Shown here piece after piece: positions 25,506 through 34,477 of a DNA stretch of 64,000 bases; the stretch's first letter is position 1, and each line of letters begins with the position of its first letter. Made by a program: the position numbers and the translations under genes. The notes below the pieces were generated by a model that made no database searches, had not been told where the DNA came from, and saw nothing but the letters and a program-made list of their open reading frames with translations. Origin of the DNA: Rikenella sp031551865 (GTDB lineage Bacteria; Bacteroidota; Bacteroidia; Bacteroidales; Rikenellaceae). Location: positions 13,801-77,800 of the forward strand of contig JAVBMY010000012.1 of assembly GCA_031551865.1 (NCBI GenBank), in the 5' to 3' direction.

Positions 25506-26756
25506 ATGTTCTACCACTTAGCAGACTACCTCCGTTCCAATTTCGACACCCCCGGCGCCGGGATGTTCGCCTACATCTCGTTCCGCTCGGCGGGCGCCAT
25601 CGTACTAGCCCTTGTCATAGGGCTGATCTTCGGCAAAAGGATCATCAAGTTCCTGCAACGCAAACAGATCGGCGAAGACATCCGCGACCTCGGCCTCGAC
25701 GGCCAGATGCAAAAGAAAGGTACCCCCACCATGGGCGGCCTGATCATTCTGGGCGCCATCCTGATCCCCGTGCTGCTGCTCGCCGACCTGACCAATACCT
25801 ACGTCTGGCTTATGCTTGCCGCCACCGTGTGGCTCGGCTTCATCGGCTTCATCGATGACTACATCAAGGTTTTCAAAAAACGTAAAGAAGGCCTCAAGGG
25901 CCGTGTCAAGATCCTCGGGCAAGTGGTGCTCGGCGTGCTTGTGGGTACCACCGTCTGGCTCAGCGGCGACATCACCGTGCGCGAACCCGTGCCCCGCAAC
26001 ACCCACGGCGTCGAGCGCGTCGAAGCCGAAGACCTCGTGAACCAGCGCAAAGTGGTCTACCTTTCGGCCCCCGAGAAGTCGACCGCGACTACCGTCCCCT
26101 TCTTCAAGAACAGCGAACTCGACTACCGCGACCTGGTGCCCGCCGAAGGCAAGCTGGGCGACACGCTGGGCTGGCTGCTCTACATACTGGTGGCGATCAT
26201 CGTCATCACAGCCGTGTCGAACGGCACCAACCTGACCGACGGCCTCGACGGGCTGGCGGCCGGAACGTCGGCCATCATCATCCTGGTGCTCGGCTTTTTG
26301 GCCTACCTGTCGGGCAACGTGATCTACTCCGACTACCTGAGCATCATGAACATTCCGGGCAGCGGCGAACTGATGATCTTCGCGGCGGCCTGCCTCGGGG
26401 CCCTGCTGGGGTTCCTGTGGTACAACGGCTATCCGGCGCAAGTGTTTATGGGCGACACGGGGAGCCTCGCCATCGGCGGTATCATCGCCACGTTCGCTTT
26501 GCTGATCCGCAAGGAGCTGCTGTTGCCGATCCTGTGCGGTATCTTCCTCGTGGAAAGCTGTTCGGTGATGATCCAGGTGTCGTGGTTCAAATACACCAAA
26601 AAGAAGTACGGCGAAGGCCGCCGCGTGTTCCTGATGACGCCCCTGCACCACCACTACCAGAAGAAAAACTACCACGAGAATAAGATCGTGTTGCGCTTCT
26701 GGATCGTCCAGCTCATGCTCGCCGCCATCACCCTGATGACCCTCAAGATCCGGTAG
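25506..26756 (+). CDS. mraY: phospho-N-acetylmuramoyl-pentapeptide transferase MraY
   Basis: A 416-aa polytopic enzyme that moves phospho-MurNAc-pentapeptide to undecaprenyl phosphate, giving lipid I. Catalytic and family blocks are KKGTPTMGGL, FIDDYIKVFKK, NGTNLTDGLDGLAAG, FMGDTGSLAIGG and MTPLHHHYQ. It is longer than the ~360-aa Proteobacterial enzyme because of an insert of about 60 residues (about 155-210, EPVPRNTHGVERVEAED onward). I believe this insert is usual in Bacteroidetes MraY. It converges on murE; the 253-bp gap between them holds a foldback repeat. Confidence 0.95.
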   Translation: MFYHLADYLRSNFDTPGAGMFAYISFRSAGAIVLALVIGLIFGKRIIKFLQRKQIGEDIRDLGLDGQMQKKGTPTMGGLIILGAILIPVLLLADLTNTYVWLMLAATVWLGFIGFIDDYIKVFKKRKEGLKGRVKILGQVVLGVLVGTTVWLSGDITVREPVPRNTHGVERVEAEDLVNQRKVVYLSAPEKSTATTVPFFKNSELDYRDLVPAEGKLGDTLGWLLYILVAIIVITAVSNGTNLTDGLDGLAAGTSAIIILVLGFLAYLSGNVIYSDYLSIMNIPGSGELMIFAAACLGALLGFLWYNGYPAQVFMGDTGSLAIGGIIATFALLIRKELLLPILCGIFLVESCSVMIQVSWFKYTKKKYGEGRRVFLMTPLHHHYQKKNYHENKIVLRFWIVQLMLAAITLMTLKIR

Positions 26757-26794
26757 CCACGCGCCCCCTTTCTCTACGAACGGCCCTTATTAAC

Positions 26795-26910
26795 TCCGTC
26801 ATTCCCCGTCATTGCGGGGAGCATAAAACGCGACGAAGCAATCTTCCTATTCAATGAACGGGAAGATTGCTTCGTCGGCTTTTACAAAGCCTTCTCGCAA
26901 TGACGGGGTC
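26795..26910. repeat. REP-like foldback between convergent mraY and murE
   Basis: Outer arms CCCCGTCATTGCGG... and ...CGCAATGACGGGG enclose the inner hairpin GACGAAGCAATCTTCC/GGGAAGATTGCTTCGTC. The same GTCATTGCGAG/GAAGCAATC vocabulary recurs near 31.95-32.06 and 37.15-37.23 kb. It probably separates the two convergent transcripts. Confidence 0.7.
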
Positions 26911-27009
26911 AGAGACCCCTTTATTAACCAAAACCTCAGGAACTCCTAGGCGGTTCAAGGGCAAAAACACCAGAGTATGCAGACATACCGCGACGAGCGC
27001 GACACCGTA

Positions 27010-28539
27010 CTATGCGAGTGCAGCAGCTACCTCCTCGCGGTCGTCGAAGTGGTGCCGGACACCGGCGACCTCCTGATAGGGCTCGTGCCCCTTGCCCGCG
27101 ATAAGGATGATGTCGCCGGGGCGGGCGAGGGCGGCCGCCGTGCGGATCGCCTCGCGGCGGTCGGCGATCACCAGCGTGTTTTGGGCCTCGTCGGGCGAGA
27201 GGCCCGCGCGCATTTGTGCCAATATCTCCGAAGGGTCTTCGAAACGTGGGTTGTCCGAGGTCAGGATCGCCCGGGCGCTGCCGGCCGAAGCGATGCGCGC
27301 CATCACCGGGCGCTTGGTCGCGTCGCGGTTGCCGCCGCAGCCCACCACCGTGATCAGCGACGAGCCCGCAGGACGCAAATCGTTGATGGTCTCGATGACA
27401 TTCTGGAGTGCATCCGGCGTATGGGCGTAATCGACCACCGCCAAGCGGCCGTCTGAAGAGCGGATACACTCGAAGCGGCCGCTGACTGACGTCAGGAGGC
27501 TCATCTGCGGCAACAGCAGCCCGTCGGACACGCCCAGTTCGCGCGCCGCGCCGTAAACCGCCGTCAGGTTGTAGGCATTGAACCGCCCGATGAACTGCAC
27601 CCAAAGTTCCGTACCGTTCAGCGACAAGAGCATCCCGTCGAGGTGCGATTCGACGATACGACAGGCATAGTCGGCCACATTGCGTAGCGAATACGACAGG
27701 CGGCGCGCCCGCGAGTTCTGGAGCATCACCTCGCCGTTGCGGTCGTCGATGTTCGTCAGCGCGAATGCCGCGGAGGGCAGAGCGTCGAAAAAGCGCTGCT
27801 TGGCCCGGATGTACTCGGCGAACGTGCCGTGGTAGTCGAGGTGGTCATGGGTGATGTTCGTGAACAGGCCGCCCGCGAACTGCAAGCCTGCGATGCGTTG
27901 CTGCACGATGCTGTGCGAGCTCACCTCCATGAAACAATATTCGCACCCGGCATCGACCATGTCACGCATCAGGGCGTTCAGCACCAGCGGGTCGGGCGTG
28001 GTGTGGGTCGAAGGACGTTCGCCGGCGCCCACACGGTAGACCACCGTCGAGATTAGCCCCGACTTGTGCCCCAGTGCGGTGAACAGGTCGTAGAGCAGCG
28101 TGGCGATCGTCGTTTTGCCGTTCGTCCCCGTGACCCCCACCAGCTTCAGGCGGCGGCTCGGGTGGCCGTAGAACGCCGATGCGGCAAGGGCGAGCGCCTG
28201 AGCCGAATCGGGTACCCGGACAAAAATAGTCCCTTCCGCCGCCGTTCCGGGCGCCGTGGAACCGGACGATGTAGCGTCAATCGTGGCGGCCCCGTCCGGG
28301 AACTCGGAAGGGAACGCTTCACAGAGCACCGCCACGGCTCCGGCCCGTATGGCAGCCCCGATGAAATCGTGACCATCGGACTGTGTACCGCGCACGGCCA
28401 CGAACAGGTCGCCGGGCCCCACGAGACGCGAGTCGAACCGGATGTTCGCGATGTCGGGATCGCTGTTGGCAGTAGCGGTTACAGCGCCGCCGGCAGAGGG
28501 TTTCGGTTGGACATCACTGAGTATCTGCGACAGTTTCAT
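27010..28539 (-). CDS. murE: UDP-MurNAc-L-Ala-D-Glu--2,6-diaminopimelate ligase MurE
   Basis: A 509-aa Mur ligase that adds the third stem-peptide residue. DSRLVGPGDLFVAVRG is the UDP-binding region, GTNGKTT (138-144) the ATP loop, and NITHDHLDYHG and VDYAHTPDAL the core blocks. The DNPR motif (LTSDNPRFEDP) is the signature of meso-diaminopimelate specificity, so the peptidoglycan should be DAP type. The start at 28539 (MKLSQILSDVQ) is the family N-terminus; the in-frame extension to 28719 crosses the gap to ftsI. It lies downstream of ftsI on the minus strand, the canonical ftsI-murE order. Confidence 0.95.
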   Translation of the reverse strand: MKLSQILSDVQPKPSAGGAVTATANSDPDIANIRFDSRLVGPGDLFVAVRGTQSDGHDFIGAAIRAGAVAVLCEAFPSEFPDGAATIDATSSGSTAPGTAAEGTIFVRVPDSAQALALAASAFYGHPSRRLKLVGVTGTNGKTTIATLLYDLFTALGHKSGLISTVVYRVGAGERPSTHTTPDPLVLNALMRDMVDAGCEYCFMEVSSHSIVQQRIAGLQFAGGLFTNITHDHLDYHGTFAEYIRAKQRFFDALPSAAFALTNIDDRNGEVMLQNSRARRLSYSLRNVADYACRIVESHLDGMLLSLNGTELWVQFIGRFNAYNLTAVYGAARELGVSDGLLLPQMSLLTSVSGRFECIRSSDGRLAVVDYAHTPDALQNVIETINDLRPAGSSLITVVGCGGNRDATKRPVMARIASAGSARAILTSDNPRFEDPSEILAQMRAGLSPDEAQNTLVIADRREAIRTAAALARPGDIILIAGKGHEPYQEVAGVRHHFDDREEVAAALA

Positions 28540-28728
28540 GATATTGAGTTTATTAGGGATCACGCTATGCGGCACATTTCGGCCCAAAGCACAGCCCGCG
28601 AGGCCGCCTGAGTCCGCTTCGCGGCTTCCTGTTCCGCGACCTGCCCGGGGCACCGACCCCTGCTGTCGTTTCGGGCGTCCCTTCGCACCCGGGATACCCG
28701 GTGCGCGGGTTGCAGGCAAGTCGTGGTC

Positions 28729-30981
28729 TTACAAAGCTTCCTGGGGTAATCCCGTATTAATTTTCTGATTTACGGACAGTTGGACCGTGATACGGTCGCC
28801 GGGGTCGTAGGGTGTACCGGGCTCAAGCGACTGAGAGACCACCGTGCCCATGCCTTCGAACACGGGGCGCAGACCGACCTCTTCCGATAAGCGTAAAGCC
28901 TGCGGCAGGGTCATGCCGCGCAGGTCGGGGACCCCACCCGCCCCGGCCACCATCGGGGACAGCGTCACCACGCGGCCGCTGTCGAGCGCCACCTGGACGT
29001 CGGCCATAGCGCCGACGGCTGCGGGAACTCCGCCCACCCCGAGCATCCGCATCAGTTCGGAAAGCTGAGACGACGGCCCGGGCAGCGCCCGCAGGGCTGG
29101 AGCATAGGCCTGCCGGCGGGTAGCGACCGGTTGCTGGAAGTTGTTGTTCAGCAGGTAGATATAATCGGCCATCTTCCGGAAAATCGGTCCAGAAAGGTCG
29201 GCGCCGTAATACGGTTTCTTCGACCCTTCGTAGTAGTGGGTCTGGAGCACCACGATCAGGCTGTAGCGCGGCTTGTCGGCAGGCATGTAGCCCGCCAGCG
29301 ACGCCAGGTAATGGACGCTCTTGTCGGGTTGCTCGTAGCGGCCGCCGATGGCCACACGGGCCGTGCCCGTTTTGGCGGCTATCGTATACGGGGCGCCCTG
29401 AAACAGGCGCATCGCCGTGCCGTGGGTCACCACGCCTTCGAGGGCGCGGCGTACGTAGGCCAGCGCGGTCGACGAACAGACGGCCGAGTCGAGGATTTCG
29501 GTCTCGTAACGCTCGATGACCCTGTCTTTGTTACGGAGTTCGCGCACGATCATCGGTTTCACCTTGCGGCCGCCGTTGGCGACGGCGTTGTAGAGGGCCA
29601 GCGTCTGGATGGGGGAGACTTCGACGGCATAGCCGCGGGTCATCGTGTTGGTGGTCGATCCCGTCCAGCTCCGGGGATTGTCGGGGTTGGCGTGCGTGGG
29701 CGGTTTTTCACCGATGAGTTGCAGGCCGAGCGGTTCGAGGATGCTCGTCCGTTCGAGCGCTTTCAGGAAGCGGTGCCTTTGGGCGTAGGGATAGACTTCG
29801 AGGGCTGCTTTGGCCATACCGATGTTCGACGACACTTCGAACACCTCTTCGAGCGGGATTATCCCGTAGCCCCCGTGGTGCGAGTCCGAGACTTCGACGC
29901 CGTCCGTAGTGGTGGCTTTGCCGTCTTCGGTGTTGATCATTTTGGCGGGCGACAGGCGGGCGTCGTCGTAGAAGGCCATCAGCACGGGGAGCTTGAAGGT
30001 CGAGCCGGGCTCCATGCGCTGGCCGATGGCATAGTTGTAAATCTCGGGCAGTATCTCTCCGGTCGCCGAGCGGGTGACGTTCGATATGGCTTTTATGTCG
30101 CCGGTGGCCACTTCCATCACGATGGCGCAGCCCCATTCGGCGCGGGCTTCGGACACCCATTGCTGGAGCGCTCCCTGCACCATGTCCTGGAGTTCGACGT
30201 TGATGGTGGTCATCAGGTCGTAGCCGTGCACGGGGTCGATGTTGTTCTCGTCGAACACCGGCAGGTTTTTGCGCCCGGCGCCCCTTTGGCGGACGACGAG
30301 ACCGGGACTCCCCCTGAGGATCTCTTCGAAACTGAGTTCGATCCCGGTGCGCCCTTTCGACTCGCCGTCGGTTTCTCCGAGCGAACGCCGGGCCAGCGAC
30401 CCGTAGGGGTGTTCGCGCTCGTAGCGTTCGGTGGGTGTAAGGCCGCTTTTGTAGCGCCCGAGGCGGAACAGGGGGAATTGCTTGACTTTCTGCAGGTCGA
30501 TGTAGTTGACCCGGATGGGGGTCACCAGGTGGGAGCGGGCCTGAGCGGCCCGGGCGGCGATGAGTTCTTGTGTGTACTGTGCGGCGCTTTTGTCGCCGAA
30601 GAATGCGGCGAGTGCCTGTCCTAGCTCCGCGAAAGCCTGTGCGGTGAAGATGGTGTCGGCTTTGGGGTCGATCTCGACGCGGCGGCTGGTGGGGCCGCAC
30701 TCGGGGCAGAGGTCCATCCGCAGTTCGTAGTAGGGGATCGAGGTGGCCATCAGGCGGCCGTCGTCGGAATAGACGTTGCCGCGCTGGGCGGTCAGCACGT
30801 CGTTGAACTGGGTCTCTTCGGAGTTCTGGAGCTGCTGGCTCAGCGGGCCGTATTGCAGCCACACGATCCGGCACAGCACACCGATCCCGATCAGGAGGAA
30901 GACCAGGTAGAGCGCTCTGATCTTGTTCACCCGGGCTTTGGCGATCTGGTCGGGAGTGGGGGTCTGCGGTTTTTTCGGCAC
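28729..30981 (-). CDS. ftsI: septal transpeptidase FtsI (PBP3-like, class B PBP with PASTA domain)
   Basis: A 750-aa class B penicillin-binding protein that crosslinks septal peptidoglycan with FtsW. An N-terminal membrane anchor (about 22-42) is followed by a dimerisation/pedestal region. The transpeptidase domain has SxxK as STFK (Ser327-Lys330), SxN as SSN (384-386) and KTGT (537-540). A C-terminal PASTA domain (about 682-742, VPDLRGMTLPQALRLSEEVG) is a feature of Bacteroidetes and Gram-positive homologues but not of E. coli FtsI. A gap of 189 bp separates it from murE. It lies 24 kb from ftsL, which normally precedes it. Confidence 0.93.
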   Translation of the reverse strand: MPKKPQTPTPDQIAKARVNKIRALYLVFLLIGIGVLCRIVWLQYGPLSQQLQNSEETQFNDVLTAQRGNVYSDDGRLMATSIPYYELRMDLCPECGPTSRRVEIDPKADTIFTAQAFAELGQALAAFFGDKSAAQYTQELIAARAAQARSHLVTPIRVNYIDLQKVKQFPLFRLGRYKSGLTPTERYEREHPYGSLARRSLGETDGESKGRTGIELSFEEILRGSPGLVVRQRGAGRKNLPVFDENNIDPVHGYDLMTTINVELQDMVQGALQQWVSEARAEWGCAIVMEVATGDIKAISNVTRSATGEILPEIYNYAIGQRMEPGSTFKLPVLMAFYDDARLSPAKMINTEDGKATTTDGVEVSDSHHGGYGIIPLEEVFEVSSNIGMAKAALEVYPYAQRHRFLKALERTSILEPLGLQLIGEKPPTHANPDNPRSWTGSTTNTMTRGYAVEVSPIQTLALYNAVANGGRKVKPMIVRELRNKDRVIERYETEILDSAVCSSTALAYVRRALEGVVTHGTAMRLFQGAPYTIAAKTGTARVAIGGRYEQPDKSVHYLASLAGYMPADKPRYSLIVVLQTHYYEGSKKPYYGADLSGPIFRKMADYIYLLNNNFQQPVATRRQAYAPALRALPGPSSQLSELMRMLGVGGVPAAVGAMADVQVALDSGRVVTLSPMVAGAGGVPDLRGMTLPQALRLSEEVGLRPVFEGMGTVVSQSLEPGTPYDPGDRITVQLSVNQKINTGLPQEAL

Positions 30982-31033
30982 GGCGGAGAGAGAGAAGACG
31001 ACGGATTAGGGGGGCTTCGGGGCGGAGGGTTCG

Positions 31034-31870
31034 CTATTGGATTCCTGCAGCGGCCAGCAGCCCGTCCATCTCGGCGGCCACGGCGGCGGCTTCGCGACCG
31101 GCGGCCTCGGCGAAATCGGTTCCGGACGAGGCATAGATGATGGCGCGCGAGGAGTTCACAAGCAGGCCGCAACGGCGGTTCATGCCGTAGCGGGCCACAT
31201 CGGCCAGGCTGCCGCCCTGGGCCCCTATGCCGGGTACGAGCAGGAAATGTTCGGGCACGATGCGGCGCACGGCGGTGAGTTCGGTAGCCTGCGTGGCACC
31301 CACGACGTACATGATATTGTCGGTAGTGCCCCATGACGAAGAGGTGCGGAGCACGCGCTCGTAGAGGCGCTCGGCAAAGCCGTCGGCCAGCGGAAGGGTC
31401 TCGAAGTCGGCGGCCGAGGGATTCGAAGTGAGGGCCAGGATCACAGCCCATTTACCTTCGTATTCGAGAAACGGCGCCACAGTGTCGAGCCCCATGTATG
31501 GGGCGAGGGTCACGGCGTCGAAATTCATCTGTGAGAAAAAGGTGCGGGCATACATCTGCGAGGTATTCCCGATGTCGCCGCGTTTGGCGTCAGCTATGAG
31601 GAGTTGTTCGGGGTAGCGTTCGCGCAGGTAGCGCACGGTTTTGGCCAGCGCTTCCCATCCTTTGACGCCTTCGGATTCGTAGAACGCGAGGTTGGGTTTG
31701 TAGCACACGGCATGGAGAGCTGTGGCATCGATAATCGCACGGTTGAACTCGAAAATCGGATCTTCGGCGTCCTGCAGGTGGGCTGGGATTTTTCGGATGT
31801 CGGTATCGAGGCCCACGCAGAGGAAGGAGCGTTTGGCGCGGATCTGTTCGAACAGTTGTTGTGCGTTCAT
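31034..31870 (-). CDS. pyrF: orotidine-5'-phosphate decarboxylase (group 2 PyrF)
   Basis: A 278-aa TIM-barrel enzyme that makes UMP from OMP in pyrimidine synthesis. LCVGLDTDIRKIP near the start and the catalytic block LIADAKRGDIGNTS (Asp-Lys-Asp) are diagnostic. YMGLDTVAPFL and VPGIGAQGG are typical of the longer group 2 (TIGR02127) enzymes. It has a minus-strand TATATTTG promoter about 36 nt upstream. The 52-bp gap to ftsI downstream suggests possible read-through into ftsI and murE, but no functional link is evident. Confidence 0.94.
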   Translation of the reverse strand: MNAQQLFEQIRAKRSFLCVGLDTDIRKIPAHLQDAEDPIFEFNRAIIDATALHAVCYKPNLAFYESEGVKGWEALAKTVRYLRERYPEQLLIADAKRGDIGNTSQMYARTFFSQMNFDAVTLAPYMGLDTVAPFLEYEGKWAVILALTSNPSAADFETLPLADGFAERLYERVLRTSSSWGTTDNIMYVVGATQATELTAVRRIVPEHFLLVPGIGAQGGSLADVARYGMNRRCGLLVNSSRAIIYASSGTDFAEAAGREAAAVAAEMDGLLAAAGIQ

Positions 31871-31905
31871 CGGGGGTGTTTTCGGGGGAAAATTGATCTA
31901 TTCTA

Positions 31906-31913
31906 CAAATATA
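31906..31913 (-). promoter_or_regulatory. -7 promoter box TATATTTG for pyrF
   Basis: TAnnTTTG match on the minus strand, giving a leader of about 30 nt to ATG 31870. Confidence 0.55.
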
Positions 31914-31938
31914 CAGAAAAAAGAGGTGTCCACGCACG

Positions 31939-32065
31939 ACGATTCTTCGCCCGGGATGACATAGCTAGGGACGTCATTGAGAGGCTTAAAAAGCCGAAGC
32001 AACCTCTTTTCTTGATAAGATAAGGGGTTGCTTCGTCGCCTGCGGCTCCTCGCGATGACGGGAAA
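31939..32065. repeat. REP-like repeat between prfA and pyrF
   Basis: GGGATGACATAG... at the left and ...CGCGATGACGGG at the right flank the foldback GAAGCAACCTCTTTTCTTG / GGGGTTGCTTCGTCG. It belongs to the same family as the foldbacks at 26.8 and 37.2 kb but is more degenerate. It lies between two minus-strand genes, 28 bp after the prfA stop. Confidence 0.55.
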
Positions 32066-32092
32066 AATCACCGGGGTGCGCGGATGCACCGT

Positions 32093-33184
32093 CTATGACA
32101 CTTCGCCGGCGGCCTGCAGGCGTTCGGCGTTCTCGGCGAACTGGAGTTTGTCGATCACCTCCTGGATGTCGCCGTCCATCACGGCGCCCAGATTGTACGA
32201 CGTGTAGTTGATGCGGTGGTCGGTCATGCGCCCCTGCGGGTAATTGTAGGTGCGGATCTTGGCCGAGCGGTCGCCCGTCGAGACCATCGTTTTGCGTTTG
32301 GAGGCGATCTCGTCGAGGTATTTTTGGTATTCGAGGTTGTAGATGCGGGTGCGGAGTTCTTCGAGGGCTTTGTCGTAGTTCTTGAGTTGCGATTTCTGGT
32401 CCTGGCACTGCACGACGATGCCCGTGGGGATGTGGGTCAGGCGGATGGCCGAGTAGGTGGTGTTCACCGACTGGCCGCCGGGACCGCTGGCGCAGAAGGT
32501 GTCTTTGCGGATGTCTTCGGTTTTGAGCTCGATGTCGAACTCTTCGGCTTCGGGCAGCACGGCCACCGAGGCGGCCGAGGTGTGGACGCGCCCCTGGGTT
32601 TCGGTCTGGGGCACGCGTTGCACGCGGTGCACGCCCGATTCGTATTTCAGCACGCCATAGACGCCTTCGCCGATGACTTTCAGGACGACTTCCTTGTAGC
32701 CGCCGGCGGTGCCTTCGCTTTCGCTGTTGATTTCGTATTTCCAGCCGCGGCGCTCGAAAAATTTGAGGTACATGCGCATCAGGTCGCCGGCGAAAATGGC
32801 GGCTTCGTCGCCACCGGCGCCACCGCGGATCTCCATGATGGCGTTCTTGGAATCCTGGGGGTCGGCGGGGATGAGCATCAGTTTGATGTCCTCTTCAAGT
32901 TGGGAGATGCGCGGTTCGAGCTCTTCGATCTCGGCGCGGGCCATCTCTTTCATCTCTTCGTCTTTCTCGTTGGCGAATACGTCTTTGGCTTCGGCCAGGT
33001 TGGCCACGGCGGTGCGGTAGCGTTCGCTGGCCTCGACCACGGGGCCGAGTTCTTTGTATTCGCGGTTGAGCTGGATGTAACGTTTCATGTCGGCCATCAC
33101 GTCGGGGTCGACGATCTGCTCGGCGATGCGTGCGTATTTTTCTTTGATCCCGTCGAGGCGGGCGAGTATCGTGTTTTCTGCCAT
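32093..33184 (-). CDS. prfA: peptide chain release factor 1
   Basis: A 363-aa class I release factor recognising UAA and UAG. The stop-codon-reading tripeptide of RF1 appears as PQT (192-194) in HRVQRVPQTETQGRVH. The catalytic GGQ motif is at 236-238 in SGPGGQSVNTTYSA. EIRGGAGGDEAAIFA and GWKYEINSES are further RF1 blocks. Length is normal and there is no frameshift. The apbE stop (33198) is 13 bp upstream of the prfA start at 33184, so apbE and prfA probably form one transcript. Confidence 0.96.
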   Translation of the reverse strand: MAENTILARLDGIKEKYARIAEQIVDPDVMADMKRYIQLNREYKELGPVVEASERYRTAVANLAEAKDVFANEKDEEMKEMARAEIEELEPRISQLEEDIKLMLIPADPQDSKNAIMEIRGGAGGDEAAIFAGDLMRMYLKFFERRGWKYEINSESEGTAGGYKEVVLKVIGEGVYGVLKYESGVHRVQRVPQTETQGRVHTSAASVAVLPEAEEFDIELKTEDIRKDTFCASGPGGQSVNTTYSAIRLTHIPTGIVVQCQDQKSQLKNYDKALEELRTRIYNLEYQKYLDEIASKRKTMVSTGDRSAKIRTYNYPQGRMTDHRINYTSYNLGAVMDGDIQEVIDKLQFAENAERLQAAGEVS

Positions 33185-33197
33185 AAGTGGCGCGAAG

Positions 33198-34295
33198 TTA
33201 CGGTTTTTTTACGGTAAATTTTTTATTGGCCCCCACCGTAACGCCCGACATGGTGCCGTCGGGTTGCGAGCGGATAAGGTAGGCTCCCAGTCCGGGGTGC
33301 GATTCGACCAGCAGGATGGCTTCGTCGTAGCCCACGACCATGCAGGCGGTGGCATAGGCATCGGCAGTGGCGCAATCGTCGGCGATGATGGTAGCCGAAA
33401 GCAGGGTATGGGTGGCGGGGTATCCGGTTCTGGGGTCGATGGTGTGGACGATACGTTGGCCGGTAAGGCTGTCGACGGCATAGTTCCGGTAGTTGCCCGA
33501 GGTGGCCAGGGCACAGTCGCGGAGTTCGATCACGGCCTCAAGCATAGCACCCGGGAAGACGTTACCGTCGACCGGACGGTCGACGCCGACGAGCCACGGA
33601 CTCCTCGAAGGGTTGACGCCCTTGCAACGCACCTCGCCTCCGATCTCGACCAGGTAGTCGGTGATGCCGAGCTGTCCTTCGAGCATCCGGGCGACCAGGT
33701 CGACCGAATAGCCTTTGGCGATAGCGTTGAAATCAAGCCGGATGCGGGGGTCGTCTTTTTCGACGCGGACACATTGCGGATAGGGCGAGGCGCTGTCGGG
33801 GTATTCGGCGAGGCGTGCTTTGGTATAGCCCACGAATTGCATCACGGAATCGCGCACGGAATCGGCAATGGGGCGGGGATGGCGGTCGGAACCGATGCGG
33901 TAGGCTTCAATCAGCGGACGTACGGTGATGTCGAAGGCGCCGCCGGTTTCGGCGCTGATCTGTTGGGCGAGCCGGAAGCCTCTGATAAAGTCGGGACAGA
34001 GGTCGACTACCTCTCCGCGGTTTACACGGCTGACGCACGAGGTGCTGTCGTACACCGAGAATTTACGCTCGAAATCGGCGAGCAACGCGGCCACGCCGCG
34101 TTCGACGATCTGTCCGAACACGGTATCGCTTTGGGCGCCGACGGGCACACAGTAGCTGATGTGGTAGGAGGTTCCTTCGGCAAATCCGTCGATGGTACGG
34201 TATTCGTGGTGATCGGTGCCGCAAGAGGTGAGAACGAGCAGGAGTGCAGCCGGCACGAGGGCTCGCAGGGGCTTGGGGGTGATGGGATTTTTCAC
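33198..34295 (-). CDS. apbE: FAD:protein FMN transferase ApbE (lipoprotein)
   Basis: A 365-aa exported enzyme that attaches FMN to Thr/Ser of respiratory proteins such as the NQR and RNF subunits. The N-terminal signal ends in lipobox LTSC (about 22-25), so it is probably membrane-anchored. TSYHISY, GGAFDITVRPL, DFNAIAKGYSVDL, YLVEIGGEVRCKG, TSGNYRN and HTIDPRTGYP are ApbE blocks, including the FAD- and Mg-binding regions. Its substrates are not in this window. It lies directly upstream of prfA on the minus strand. The 182-bp gap upstream shows GC-rich sequence without a clear promoter. Confidence 0.93.
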   Translation of the reverse strand: MKNPITPKPLRALVPAALLLVLTSCGTDHHEYRTIDGFAEGTSYHISYCVPVGAQSDTVFGQIVERGVAALLADFERKFSVYDSTSCVSRVNRGEVVDLCPDFIRGFRLAQQISAETGGAFDITVRPLIEAYRIGSDRHPRPIADSVRDSVMQFVGYTKARLAEYPDSASPYPQCVRVEKDDPRIRLDFNAIAKGYSVDLVARMLEGQLGITDYLVEIGGEVRCKGVNPSRSPWLVGVDRPVDGNVFPGAMLEAVIELRDCALATSGNYRNYAVDSLTGQRIVHTIDPRTGYPATHTLLSATIIADDCATADAYATACMVVGYDEAILLVESHPGLGAYLIRSQPDGTMSGVTVGANKKFTVKKP

Positions 34296-34477
34296 GTGTA
34301 GTGTTTGACTCCCGTAGGCGGGTATACTAAATTCAGGGTGTATTCCGGACGGTACCGGGTCGGAGGAGTGGTGCAGAGGCCGCCGGACGGGGCCCGGCGG
34401 CAGGGTTCCGGGATGCGGGTTTTGCCCGGTTCCGGATGGGGGGCTTGCAGGTTTTTCCGGTCGCAGAGGGCGGTCGG

